This document shows positions 42,701-51,560 of a stretch of DNA of 64,000 nucleotides, piece by piece. The stretch is taken from NCBI GenBank assembly GCA_963576735.1, contig OY755177.1:2294001-2358000 (forward strand), written 5' to 3'. Origin of the DNA: Bedellia somnulentella. Its lineage: Eukaryota > Arthropoda > Insecta > Lepidoptera > Bedelliidae. How positions within the stretch are numbered: position 1 is the stretch's first letter; every line of letters starts with the position of its first letter. The position numbers and the translations under genes are program-made. The notes under the pieces are model-generated. The model was not told the DNA's origin and did no database searches. It worked only from the letters and a program-made list of their open reading frames with translations.

Positions 42701-43670
42701 TAATTAAAATGAAACACAAAATAAGATATAATGGAATTCTATGATAATCCACCTTCTGCGGAATAATAATCTAAAAAGTACACGCTTAACTTTCCAAGAG
42801 TTTTTCATCTCCAATGGTACGATGCTTGCATACTTATCCTTTTAAATGAAACTCGCCTCAGACAAAAAATACTGAGCTGTATGAAAGTAGGTTTGTTTTA
42901 GTCATAAAATTTTCTTAAATGGTACAATCTTCTTATTGTGGCTGCAAAAAGACGGATAAGGTCGAATAAACTGCTTTATGTTTGTTTCTTAGCGTTATAT
43001 TTTTATTTTACGACTCTTATGAGAGATAATAAGTTTAGTGCTTTGTATATTACTATCAATTCCCTTGACAAGAAGATGGGTAGGATATAATAATCTATGA
43101 TGATTATATTTCCAATCTCAAGAATACACAGAGGTGGGTTTAATTATGTCATGGTCAATAAGAAGTTCATATGAATGATCTATAGGATATTTGCAGGAAA
43201 TCAATTCGCGAGCCAATCGCTGCTGTTTCGAGAACAACATCGAAAAAATATATATTCATGAATAAAATTTGACAATGACGTATATAAAAAACTTAATTAT
43301 TTCCCCTATTGAAAATGTGTTATGTGTTACAATGATGAAATCATTGAAATTCTAGGCTGGCTTGCCTCAAGTAAGGTTGCTGAAAGCCAATAGATTATGT
43401 ATGTTTTGAAACGGCTGTTTTAATGATGGCTATACTATTCTTCTCCTTGTATTTTCATCACCCTTATTAACATATAATCTTACCAGATATATTAAGTCTG
43501 CTCTCATCATAATAGTCCAAGTCCGGCTGTAGGGGCTCATCCTCATCCTCCGTGATATGGACATCCTCAATAGGCTCATCAAGGGGCCGGCGATGGCGGG
43601 TCGCGTTCGGAGCTCCCGTCACCACGAGCAGGAAGCACACAGAGACCGGCAGACGCAGCGCGCGCTCCAT
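27712..43670 (-). CDS. Type I membrane protein with two six-cysteine EB-like modules (seven coding exons)
   Basis: Assembled by hand from seven minus-strand exons with GT-AG borders and compatible phases, giving 371 aa. Residues 1-20 are a signal peptide. About 30-58 are strongly acidic. C72-C76-C85-C92-C94-C108 and C118-C124-C133-C142-C144-C162 are two six-cysteine modules; the second fits the EB/EGF-like pattern well. Residues about 174-197 are one membrane helix followed by RARF. The tail (198-371) is Ser/Arg-rich, with a basic/charged helix (ARRWEREREQKEKR), Pro-rich PTPSPRSP and C-terminal SSSYY. It is probably a surface receptor or adhesion protein; I do not recognise a named ortholog. 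Introns 1-5 are phase 1. The first coding exon has an acceptor 44 bp upstream of the ATG, so a noncoding first exon lies further right. Confidence 0.87.
28260..28504 (-). CDS. Membrane-protein gene, coding exon 6
   Basis: Acceptor TTACTTAG|GT and donor GAGAG|GTACGT. It encodes the Ser-rich stretch, the charged helix and the Pro-rich cytoplasmic segment (residues 270-350). Confidence 0.87.
28561..30600. other. Intron 5 of the membrane-protein gene
   Basis: AT-rich, with a run of 12 G near 29188. No repeat family or exon recognised. Confidence 0.4.
30789..30923 (-). CDS. Membrane-protein gene, coding exon 5
   Basis: Acceptor ATATCACAG|GC and donor CGCAG|GTGCGG. Only the frame set by exon 4 gives the Ser/Arg/Gly tail (ATRASSRASSRSGTTGG). 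It is very GC-rich compared with its surroundings. The unspliced open frames here are shadows. Confidence 0.78.
30924..32193. other. Intron 4 of the membrane-protein gene
   Basis: No recognised repeat. Short open frames lack coding character. Confidence 0.4.
32194..32370 (-). CDS. Membrane-protein gene, coding exon 4 (membrane helix)
   Basis: Acceptor CTTTCCACAG|AC and donor ACCG|GTAAAT. It encodes the hydrophobic helix TLLGVASGIFVLAGLLCMVL and the juxtamembrane RARF segment. Confidence 0.9.
33137..33579. mobile_element. 443-bp TTAA-flanked MITE with promoter-like CpG core
   Basis: Inverted ends TAGGCTATTT are flanked by TTAA at 33133-33136 and 33580-33583, a piggyBac-type target. The core (about 33285-33450) is CpG-rich and holds GTCACGTGAC, GATTGG and CATTGG (CCAAT) sites, TGACGTA, GACGTCA, CACGTGG and GCCGCCATATTA. 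No transposase is present. Confidence 0.82.
33601..33762 (-). CDS. Membrane-protein gene, coding exon 3 (second cysteine module)
   Basis: Acceptor ATTTCCAG|CC and donor GAAG|GTAATA. One six-cysteine EB-like module on a symmetric 1-1 exon. A TTAA-flanked MITE begins only 17 nt inside the following intron. Confidence 0.9.
34104..34375 (+). repeat. SINE B, tRNA head and body, 3'-truncated
   Basis: A box TAGCTTAGTGAGTAGAAC and B box GGTTCAAATCCC, then the body to ACGTGAGTACATTGTACG. It lies in intron 2 of the membrane-protein gene. Confidence 0.8.
34824..34967 (-). CDS. Membrane-protein gene, coding exon 2 (first cysteine module)
   Basis: Acceptor TTTATTCCAG|AG and donor AAAC|GTAAGT. One six-cysteine module on a symmetric 1-1 exon. 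A SINE C starts about 25-30 bp upstream of the acceptor. Confidence 0.9.
34993..35160 (+). repeat. SINE C fragment beside the exon 2 acceptor
   Basis: TGCTTCGGAGGGCACGTTGA, GCCGTCGGTCCCGG and GCTCGAGCCCCTTGATGGGG match the SINE C body. It lies in intron 1, next to exon 2. Confidence 0.75.
35785..36055 (+). repeat. Jockey-like LINE 3' UTR with conserved hairpins
   Basis: Same 3' UTR as at 12948-13215: GACTGAAAATCAGTG, AGTCAGTACCAATTCGCTG and terminal TGGCGAATAAACG with (TTC)n. Confidence 0.75.
36084..36170 (+). repeat. SINE B fragment with internal deletion
   Basis: GTGAGTACACTGTCCAAGC, CAAAACGTGGGTACTC and CTCTGCCAACCCCTTCGG run straight into CGTGAACG. Confidence 0.7.
36645..36960 (-). repeat. 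SINE C copy
   Basis: ATATGTCCCCACCGA, GACGGCTTAACG, GAAGCACGTCATC and a tRNA-like end match the copy at 13770-14092 in the same orientation. Confidence 0.7.
37085..37300 (+). pseudogene. RTE LINE 3' end fragment
   Basis: CGGAGGACACATTTAGGTCAAATAGAGAATGTGCC and GGCGATCAATAGTCTCTGCC match the C-terminal ORF2 region at 58135-58445. Frames are broken. Confidence 0.65.
37315..37625 (+). repeat. Old SINE A interrupted by a LINE tail
   Basis: AGTAGTGCCCGCTTAAAAT at the left and GGAATTTATAGCCGTGAGC at the right are SINE A. The middle (37379-37485) is a foreign LINE 3' end. Confidence 0.5.
37379..37485 (-). repeat. LINE 3' end with (TTTA)n tail
   Basis: Minus orientation. The tail is TTATTTATTTATTTATG, then AACACTTTATTGCATAC, a common lepidopteran LINE terminus. 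Confidence 0.55.
38902..39104 (-). repeat. Diverged SINE A
   Basis: CCATAAATCCCAAAAAGGGG, TAGCCAGACC, AAAGCCCCGTACC and CACCCGTGGGCAGAAAGGGG are present. Confidence 0.75.
39435..39500 (-). repeat. RTE 3'-end scrap
   Basis: CTCACGCCAGTAGCTCCAAT and GGGGTAGGCTGA.A are a diverged reverse of the RTE terminus. Confidence 0.35.
40238..40494 (+). repeat. Full-length SINE A
   Basis: TGCTGTGTAGTTTCGGCTTA through ATAGCCGTGAGTATGTGTATG. Confidence 0.85.
40659..40730 (+). repeat. SINE A 5' fragment
   Basis: AGCTGTGTAGGGTCGGTTTA followed by AGAATAGCACTTCCC; the rest is lost. Confidence 0.6.
41870..41935 (+). repeat. LINE 3' end with TTTCTA tail
   Basis: ACTAATGTAAATCATGAATG, then CCAATAAAGA and a TTTCTA repeat. 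Confidence 0.4.
42383..42485 (-). repeat. Diverged SINE A fragment
   Basis: ACATACATATAATTATATA tail, CTCACGACTTTAAAATCGGG and TAGCCAGAACTTCAGAATTA. Confidence 0.5.
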
Positions 43671-43713
43671 CGCACCATCACTATCGAGGGCTTCTCACTA
43701 CGCAGGTCGCACG
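43484..43713 (-). CDS. Membrane-protein gene, first coding exon (coding from 43670)
   Basis: Acceptor CCATTGCAG|CG at 43714, 43 nt of 5' UTR, ATG at 43670, then the signal peptide and acidic segment, and donor TCTG|GTAAGA. The first 62 codons are here. The 8.5-kb intron to exon 2 is packed with repeats. Confidence 0.82.
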
Positions 43714-43935
43714 CTGCAATGGAATGGAAACATCAGTGAAAATACGAAGAGATTTAAAGGCACGTGTATATTTAGGGTGACTAGTTAAATTTAGAGTGGC
43801 TTAAGGGGTATTATTCTGAGTAAACAAATAATTGCATTTATGTGAAGTTTGCGGAGTGCTTTAAGTTGAGGCGTTGATTAGCTTCTGCTGTACATTAAAT
43901 ATTTAAAGTTGGTTATAGTAGTAAAGTTAGTGCCC

Positions 43936-44085
43936 GTGTAGTACCCGCTTAGATTCACTACCCCTTTCTACCCACGGGTGTCGAAAGAGGCGACTATCAC
44001 CATAGATACTTCATACTCTTATCCCCTATCAACTTCCAAATGTGCTTAAGCTCTGGCTACCCCTTTTTGGATGTATGTATGTATT
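43936..44085 (+). repeat. SINE A with internal deletions
   Basis: GTGTAGTACCCGCTTAGATT, CTACCCACGGGTGTCG, TATCAACTTCCAAATGTG and a GTATGTATG tail. Confidence 0.7.
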
Positions 44086-44189
44086 ATATTTACGTATTTT
44101 TATTATAAATTCAAAGAATAGTACGTTTGTTTTTTGTCTGTACAGTGGTTTCACAAGTTGTGGGGCAAGTCTTATTCAGGTCTTATAAA

Positions 44190-44863
44190 TGTCGCAGGCG
44201 GATTGTATAATCCGCCATTTTGCATTACGGCTAGCCGTTTTCTAAAACAGCGCCGTTTTGTAATGCGGCGGTTCAAGCATTAGCCGGATTGAATGCGGCT
44301 AGATATAAAACCGCCGGTTTGCATTCGGTGCCACATGTCATTCAATACGGCAAGCCATAATGCATAAAAGCGAGAGATTAGCCGCCGTTTTGAAAGTTTT
44401 TAGTTCCGATTCTTAGCACTCGTAGCTATGTTGGATAACAGTGACTTTAAAAAACAATTTCAATACAGATTTAAAATACATATATGCATTAAAGGTTCTT
44501 GCTCCGCTGCGCTTCGTTGGCTCGTTTCATACGTAATCTAACCTAACTTAGCTAAATGTGACCTAGCTATTCTTCCCCTGCAGGGGAAGCCCCCCGACCC
44601 ACCCAAGCAGAACGTCATTTTTTATGAATTATGATTATGAATGGTATGTGAAATATTTTCGGACCTCCGATGATAGGAGTTAAAAAGTTATGTAAGAAAA
44701 AGCGCACCCGAGTATAAGTACGATGCGGCTAAACGTGGGCCGCAAGAACGTATCGTAACAACAATCCGGCTAATACTTTAACCACCGCATTACAAAACGG
44801 CGCGGTTTTAGAAAACGGCTAGCCGTAATGTAAAACGGCGGATTATACAATCCGCCTGCGACA
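44190..44863. mobile_element. 674-bp TIR element, about 110-bp CpG-rich arms, TAAA target duplication
   Basis: Arms start TGTCGCAGGCGGATTGTATA and are flanked by TAAA on both sides. Each arm contains smaller dyads (GGCGGATT...AATCCGCC, ACGGCTAGCCGT). No transposase frame. The family is not identified. Confidence 0.8.
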
Positions 44864-45316
44864 TAAACATTCACATGGCTAATTACAAATAACCATTTAT
44901 GTCTCAAATAGCAGGCTAATGCCATTATTAGAATAGCAAAATGAACAACAGGTTTTCACACCAATAATTCTCTGTTTTATGAATGCTGAAAACTATAACA
45001 GCACCAATCAAATACAACATAATTAAACCGGTAACACAAAGGGGGTAGGTCACGCAACCGTTCGTCATAATTAAATTAGTGTACCTTGATTGCGATATGA
45101 TCGTTACTAATTTATTGCTTAATAACTTGCTACCTGTAACTATATTGTTCACACTTTAAATTGATTATCAACGGGAACTTAATAATTTAGGAGATCATAG
45201 TTACAGATTCGATCCCGGATAGCGTATCTTATTTTTAAGACGTCTTTTTGGTGTAGTGGTAAGGTCACTTTTGGATCTGGCATCTCGAGTTCAATCCCCG
45301 CTTAGGGCAATTATTT

Positions 45317-45563
45317 ACATACATACATATACTCACGGCTGTAAATTCCTAGAAGGGATAGCCAGAGCTAAGGAATTAGAAATTCCTCAGCCACTCTTGG
45401 AAATGTGAGTGGGGAAAAGATGGTAAAAATAAAGGTTGTCGGTGATGGGTCTCCCACCGCATCATCGCCCAAAAATCCCTTTAAAGCCCCAATACCGTTA
45501 GTCGCCTCTTACGCACACCCATCGGTTGAAACGGGGGCTATTCTAAGCCGACACTACATGACG
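45317..45563 (-). repeat. SINE A nested in SINE D
   Basis: Near full-length, minus orientation. ATTATTT occurs at both edges (45310-45316 and about 45564-45570). Confidence 0.85.
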
Positions 45564-45644
45564 ATTATTTGTATGATGAATATGGATTTTTTAGTCTTGG
45601 ATGTCATTTATAAGTGTATTGTATATTACTAAATATTTTCTAGC

Positions 45645-45705
45645 TCTGAAGCTCTGGCTTTCCCCTGTTTGGAAATTATGGCCTTAAGTATATTATGTAT
45701 GCATG
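45645..45705 (+). repeat. SINE A 3' scrap
   Basis: AGCTCTGAAGCTCTGGCTTT, CCCCTGTTTGG, GCCTTAAGTATATTATG. Confidence 0.5.
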
Positions 45706-46049
45706 TTGGTTATAGATTTAAAGAATAATACGTAAAATAAGTGATAATATTGTTGAGTTATTGTCCCTTACCACAAGTTATTGTTTTCCTTCTAGAGGGT
45801 CAATATTGATCAGTGTGTTATGAGTGTATGTCTCAGGTATATTCTTGTATCTCTCATCCTCATAGCAGCTTAAATCTTATCGGTTTATTATAAAACTATC
45901 CCATCTCTTCTCGAGGGTTTTGTAAGGGGGATGGAGCTTCTATTCTGTATTTGAACATAAGTTGCCCATTGAACTTCTAAGAATGTCAAAGTATTTTTTC
46001 GAATCTGTCCTTATTATTATTAAAGATATATAAATGATTGGTAGACATA

Positions 46050-46657
46050 TGTCGTGGCCATATCGTAGATTTGAACACATCGTGAAATGATCGATCATTT
46101 CATGAAATAGTCACATTTAATGATGTGGCCAACCTCATCTGACCAGATCATAAAATCTTCAACGTTTCACGATTTTGTCATCCACGCTTGGCCAGATCGT
46201 AGAAATAGGGTGACCTGTGAAATACAATCCAAACTCTACGGTTTTTTAACATATTGCTCAGTTTTTTCGTAATTTGCAAAGTTCTCGAGAACCTATTCGT
46301 CGTAAACTCTTATGTTATCACTCTCTTCCTCACTTAATAAAGAATTATTAACTTTTTTACTTCGAGAAACAACACTTTTGCCTGCGGCCGCCATCTTCAC
46401 ACATAAACAAAGCATTTTCAGCGCCTCTACCTGTAGTTAATGTAACTACTTTACGATATGACCAAATAATCTTAACCATTTCATGAAGAGGCCATGTGTT
46501 TAGTTGGTCATATCGAGAAACGATTTCTTATCATCGATCTGCCCAAACCACATCACGATGTGGCCAATAAACAGTTGAACATTTCATGAAATAGTCGTAT
46601 TTCATGAAATGATCGATCATTTCATGATGTGTTCAAATTTACGATATGGCCACGACA
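46050..46657. mobile_element. 608-bp TIR element with CATA target duplication
   Basis: Arms of about 60 bp start TGTCGTGGCCATATCGTA and are flanked by CATA on both sides. Each arm contains a palindrome around GATCGATC with TTTCATGA repeats. The interior has a GCGGCCGCCATCTT patch. No transposase was found. Confidence 0.82.
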
Positions 46658-47246
46658 CATACACGACCAGCTGAGTCTGAGAAATTTCATGTGATAGGCG
46701 TATTAGATGTAGAAAGTACAGTTTGTTATATCTTTGATGGGTTTATATTTGTTTGGCACATAGGGTGTAGGTTCAGTTCCTGTTGAGAACGAATATTTAT
46801 CTATTGAACAGAGTAATCTCTCGTTCAGTTTGCGGTGTTGCAACGTTATTATGTTCTTTTACTTTGAACGAAGAAAACTAGTTTCCTTATCCAAAACTTT
46901 GAAGAGTTATGTACTCGAGTGGAGCAAAGTTAGTATAAGCTAGAGTATTAAGTTTCGCCCTCGAGTTTACAGTTTGTTCTGAAACTGAAACATAATATTC
47001 AATAAACTCAACCGATCATCATGAAATTTTGTACATGTGTATAATTTTGAAGGACGAATAAGAAACAGGACTCAAAGGACATATTTTATAGCAAAATTAA
47101 TCGAACATACCCAGACTAATAATGGTGGCAATGTATGTAAAAAAATTGGAAAATAGATAGAGAAATATGTTTACTTGCAATATAATTCTATTTTAGTCCA
47201 ATAACGGGTTAATAAGCTGTTAATGTACTTCTACTAAAAAAATCAG

Positions 47247-48321
47247 GCTTATTCCACTTTTCCCCGTTGACAATCCCCGTCAACGGGGATAAGTGAACTT
47301 TTTGTTCACAAATCCCCGTTAACACAAATTGGAGCGTGTAATGGGGATAAGTGAACTAAAAAGTTCATTAATCCCCATTACGTTAAAAATAAAATAATCA
47401 TGTAAAAATCAGGTACCTTCTATTTATTATTGGATAAGAACTCACTTATTGATTATTGTTATAATCAAATGAAATAAAATTTAATCTTGATTACAACACC
47501 ATTTATACTAAAATCAAAATTTTTACTATTATTTACGTTTCTTCGATAATGATAGAGCTGTTAATAAAAAAACGTAAGTACAAACTATAAAATAAAATAC
47601 AGACAGTTACTTTCAAGTAATAACTGATTTTACATTTCTTACTGCCTTCAATTACAGTTTAATAGTTAAATTTACTTAACTTTTTGTTAATTATGTTAGT
47701 TTTGTATTCTTGCTCAAATAGCATATCATAAAGAAGCGTAGGTATATTATTTTTAATTAATAATTGTAACAATCTGTGATTTTACCAACTGTCAATCAAT
47801 CTGTGATTTTATTATGTTATGAATGTTATGTTTGAATGTATCTTTTTTAATTAATACATGTAACAAACTGTGATTTTGTTAGGCGTGTTAAGTGAATTTA
47901 ACTATTAAACTGTAATTGTAGGCAGTAAGAAATGTGAAATTAGTTATTACTTGAAAGTAACTGTCTGTATTTTATTTTATAGTTTGTACTTACGTTTTGG
48001 TATTAACAGCTCTATCATTATCGAAGAAACGTAAATAATAGTAAAAATTTTGATTTTAGTATAAATGGTGTTGTAATCAAGCTCAAATTTTATTTAATTT
48101 GATTATAACAATAATCAATAAGTGAGTTTTTATCCAATAATAAATAGAAGGTACCTGATTCTTACATGATTATTTTATTTTTAACGTAATGGGGATTAAT
48201 GAACTTTTTAGTTCGCTAATCCCCATTACACGCTCCAATTTGTGTTAACGGGGATTTGTGAACAAAAAGTTCACTTATCCCCGTTGACGGGGATTGTCAA
48301 CGGGGAAAAGTGGAATAAGCC
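47247..48321. mobile_element. 1,075-bp near-palindromic element with 8-bp target duplication
   Basis: Arms 47247-47680 and 47887-48321 (about 434 bp each) are inverted copies with only scattered differences, separated by 206 bp of AT-rich sequence. The ends are GGCTTATTCCACTTTTCCCC. Flanking AAAAATCA at 47239-47246 and 48322-48329 is an exact 8-bp duplication. Inside each arm are smaller hairpins (CCCCGTTGAC/GTCAACGGGG; GTGAACTTTTTGTTCAC). An 8-bp duplication with GG ends suits Merlin or hAT-like transposases; no coding sequence supports either. Confidence 0.92.
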
Positions 48322-48437
48322 AAAAATCAGAGGAATTTTTGTTTCTGAAACTATGTATACTTTAGAATCCATAGGTATGAAAACGTTTTTCAAGATCGTG
48401 CAAATTGGCAATCAGTTGTCCTTAGTTACTTTACTAT

Positions 48438-48632
48438 TTGCTGTGTAGAGTTGGCTTAGAATAGCACTACTTCTAAATAGTAAGAGCCGACTAATGTGTT
48501 TTTTGGCGATGTAGTTGGAGATTTGTAACCAAAAACATTTATTTTACAATCTTTTCGGCGTGAAATTTAGATAATTCGCCTGATTCTGAAGCTCTGGCTA
48601 CTCTTTTTGGGGATTTATAGCCGTGAGTATAC
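48438..48632 (+). repeat. SINE A, diverged
   Basis: TGCTGTGTAGAGTTGGCTTA to GGGGATTTATAGCCGTGAG, with internal losses. Confidence 0.75.
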
Positions 48633-49137
48633 GGTGTTATATATAAAAATGAGTGAGAGCGGGTGAGATTAGGCCAAACAATTTACCCCCAATCGAGTAA
48701 TGTAATTAATCGACGCCACTTTATTATGTGTTTCATATTTTTTTTCGGTTAGTTCCACCTAATCTTGAAGCTGTAGTCCCAAAATGTATTACAACTGCGG
48801 AATCAAAGTTTTTTAGTCTGCGTAATAAATAATCAAGCTATTATAGCAAAGAGAAACCACAGTTGCTGTGTAGTGTCGGCTTAGAATAGCACTACCCCAA
48901 TTCTTCCGATGGGTGTACGTAAGAGGCGACTAACGGTATTGAGGCTTTTAAGGGATTTTTGGGCGATGCGGTTGGAGACCCATCACCAAAAACCTTTATT
49001 TTACCATCTTTTCCCACTTACTGTCCAAAAGTGGCTGAGGAATTTCTAATTCCTTAGCTCTGACTACCCCATCTAGGGATTTATAGCCGTGAGTATATGT
49101 CCCAAGTAACATAAAGGCGCATAAGAGAGCTCTATAT

Positions 49138-49333
49138 GGCCTCGGTCTCGAATTCCGCGGGCAGCGGGGCGGCGGCGGAAGCGGAGCGGGAGCGGCAGGA
49201 TCTTATGCGTATCGTCAAATGGACCGGGTCTCGAAAACAGCGGCGCGGGAGCGGCGCGGGGGCAGGCAAATGGCCCCTCTCCCGCGCCGCTGCCGCTGCC
49301 GCCCCGCTGCCCGCAAAATTCGTGACCGAGGCC
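49138..49333. mobile_element. 196-bp GC-rich palindromic insert
   Basis: Ends GGCCTCGGTC.CGAATT, then GCGGGCAGCGGGGCGGC, form about 50-bp inverted arms. It is extremely GC-rich in AT-rich surroundings. The apparent open frame through it is a product of GC richness. Confidence 0.75.
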
Positions 49334-50904
49334 TAAGCGAGTTTGCGCCTCTATTTAATGTATGAAATCAGGCCTATAACAGTACTATAAGCGCTTATAC
49401 GTCCAGGAAAAGGCGCACTTTACATGACTAAACAGTGACGTAGTAGCTTTGTAATAGCTCTATTGAATTTCGTATAACTTCTTTAACAGTCATGTAAAGT
49501 CGCAGCTTGTCACTCATAAGTCCTATAATAGTGATCAAAACGTCTTTACATCACTCCTTAGTATTATAATGGTTACAAAGATCACATTACATCACAACTT
49601 AGACCTATAACAGTGCGCAAAACACTTTTATACAACACTTTACATAACAAGATGAAAACAGCGCATCGCACGACAAGTTTGATTATTCCTCTGGAAAAAA
49701 TAAAAGGATTTGTTTACCAAGGTGAGTACAGTTATGTTTTTTATATTTCTACGTTACCGTAATGGCGTAGCTAGGTATTGTTGCGTATTGAATATAGGTG
49801 TTGTGGTGTAATTGTACAGTGATAGAAAGTGCGGTGCAAATTTTACTGAGTAACTAGTACGAAGTGTGTGTTTACTTTTAAATGCGCCTTCATTTTGACG
49901 TCGATTTACAAGTTAAATTATGCAAAAAATTGTGATTTGCGATCTTGCATCTCTTATGTGACTAGTTAGTAATGTAAGGATTGAAAAATAAAATGGAGGT
50001 TGATTTGGGTTGATGAATTAGGGTTCCTTACAGAAATACAAAAACCACATTTTAATTTTATTTACTTACATAACAAGTATTTTCTAAACTTTTTAAAACA
50101 TAAATCTGTCTTGTTGCTTCAGGGTGCCATAGTAATTATGTATATGGACGTTGACTGCTTTTTGACGAAGGATCATTTTACCCTTTCTTTGCTGGAGTGG
50201 CCTTGGAAAGAGACCCATTTTGTATTGTCTAAACATTGTATCGGTTGTGGTCACGTTAATAGTGAAATATTTCCGGAACACTTCAATATGAAAATACGAA
50301 TGTTTACTTTTTACCATTGTTGAATATTTTTTTTGGTGTCAATTTTGTAATTATACAGCAGCATACGACCATTATATGATTGACGAATGTGAGTTTTGTG
50401 CACATCTTCAATAAAGTCGCTGCCGCCGCCCGCCGCGCCGTCGTCAACTCAGATTACATACTACATACTCTACAAATAATAGATCGTTTATTTTTTTCGT
50501 TATTAAAAATAAGTTTATCGAAACCAATAATATTTTATGGACATCCCTAACCTTAAAGTTTGTCAAAAAAAACATGACGTGTACTCTTGCCCTAAATGGT
50601 TTGTGTTTTATTTGTAAACCAGTTTGTCAAATTATCATGACATAATTTGGTATTATTAAAAGGCTGATTACCTGTGATTCTTCGTGATAGTAAATAAATA
50701 GAAATTGAGTAATAAACAAATGTGTTTTATTTGTTAGGGTTATACAAGGCGATAACAATGTAATCAGTAAACTCGCAACATATTATGTAATTTTTTTACA
50801 ACAACATTTGGTTACTTAAAATATGGTACGATACTTTTAATTCTATTAAAAGTAGGTATATTGTAGGTATACCTACCACAAAGGTTTTTTATAAGATAAC
50901 TAAC

Positions 50905-51192
50905 TTATCTTAATTTTGTACCGTCCATGTGCTGTATTTCCAGATTGGTTCTTAATAAAGAACTCATATCATCAATAAACATTCTGAGATAGCTGTTCAA
51001 GTCGGAAGGTTTGCTATCACCAGCATATATACCAACCACAATTGGAGGTAGCTTCGATAGCTCATAAATGTTACACAATATCGGCCATAGTTGTAGTTTT
51101 GAGCTTTTATAGACTGGTAAACTATCTATATTAAAGTTCAGTGAAACTGTAGTAGGCAAAGCAGGAAGACTTTGTAAATATATATTAAGCAT
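50905..51192 (-). pseudogene. Transposase-domain fragment, downstream part
   Basis: About 95 codons. SLNFNIDSLPVYKSSKLQLW, PILCNIYEL and VVGIYAGDSKP form the conserved core of an uncharacterised transposase-domain protein family found in many animal DNA transposons (nuclease-like core, LNxDGLP.. motif). Truncated after LEIQHMDGTKLR. Confidence 0.62.
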
Positions 51193-51560
51193 TCTTGTAG
51201 ACCATTATGCCAATAATGTCCAGAGCCAACGGGTTTTGTAGTTATATTCTGACTCGTGCAGAGAAAAGTTCTTGGGTCTTTCGATGTTTCGGCAGAATAT
51301 TTGGAAGAGGTTTGTCTATTATTTGTAGTAATTTTTTAAGTGCTTGGTGAGAAATATTGTATTCAATTGCCCAAACCTTCAACTGCTCACTGAATTCCTG
51401 CAATTTGTTGGCGCCCTGGTCATGTTTTTGAAACTGATAGTCGAAGCTAAACTGTTTTCATTGCATCGTTTTAATACTTTCCTCCGATAATTACCACTTC
51501 TTTTAAAACGTTTCCAATCTTTGTAATCCATAATTAAATTAGCTCTATTAATTTTAATTA
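51193..51560 (-). pseudogene. Transposase-domain fragment, N-terminal part (frame-broken)
   Basis: From about 51531, MDYKDWKRFKRSGNYRRKV resembles the KRxKRSGxYRRK start of the same family. Around 51380-51230 a second frame reads FSEQLKVWAIEYNISHQALK and LPNILPKHRKT, the next conserved block. The pieces are in order but out of frame. Confidence 0.55.

Larger units (their letters stand above)
45239..45830 (+). repeat. SINE D-like copy interrupted by two SINE A insertions
   Basis: A tRNA-like head TGGTGTAGTGGTAAGGTCAC with B box GAGTTCAATCCCC starts it. The SINE D body (GTCTTGGATGTCATTTATAA, ATTGTTGAGTTATTGTCCC, ATTGATCAGTGTG) resumes after SINE A at 45317-45563 and again after a SINE A scrap at about 45645-45705. 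Confidence 0.7.

Noticed and set aside
46050..46657. Regularly spaced TTTCATGAAAT motifs as a CRISPR-like array
   Set aside because: Spacing is irregular and the motifs are parts of palindromic transposon arms in a eukaryotic genome.
49136..49336. GC-rich 66-codon frame
   Set aside because: It runs through a palindromic GC insert. Open frames are expected by chance in such sequence.
50000..50323. 107-codon frame inside the 3.1-kb transposon
   Set aside because: No domain, no relation to the transposase fragments, and opposite strand to them. Probably chance in AT-rich sequence.
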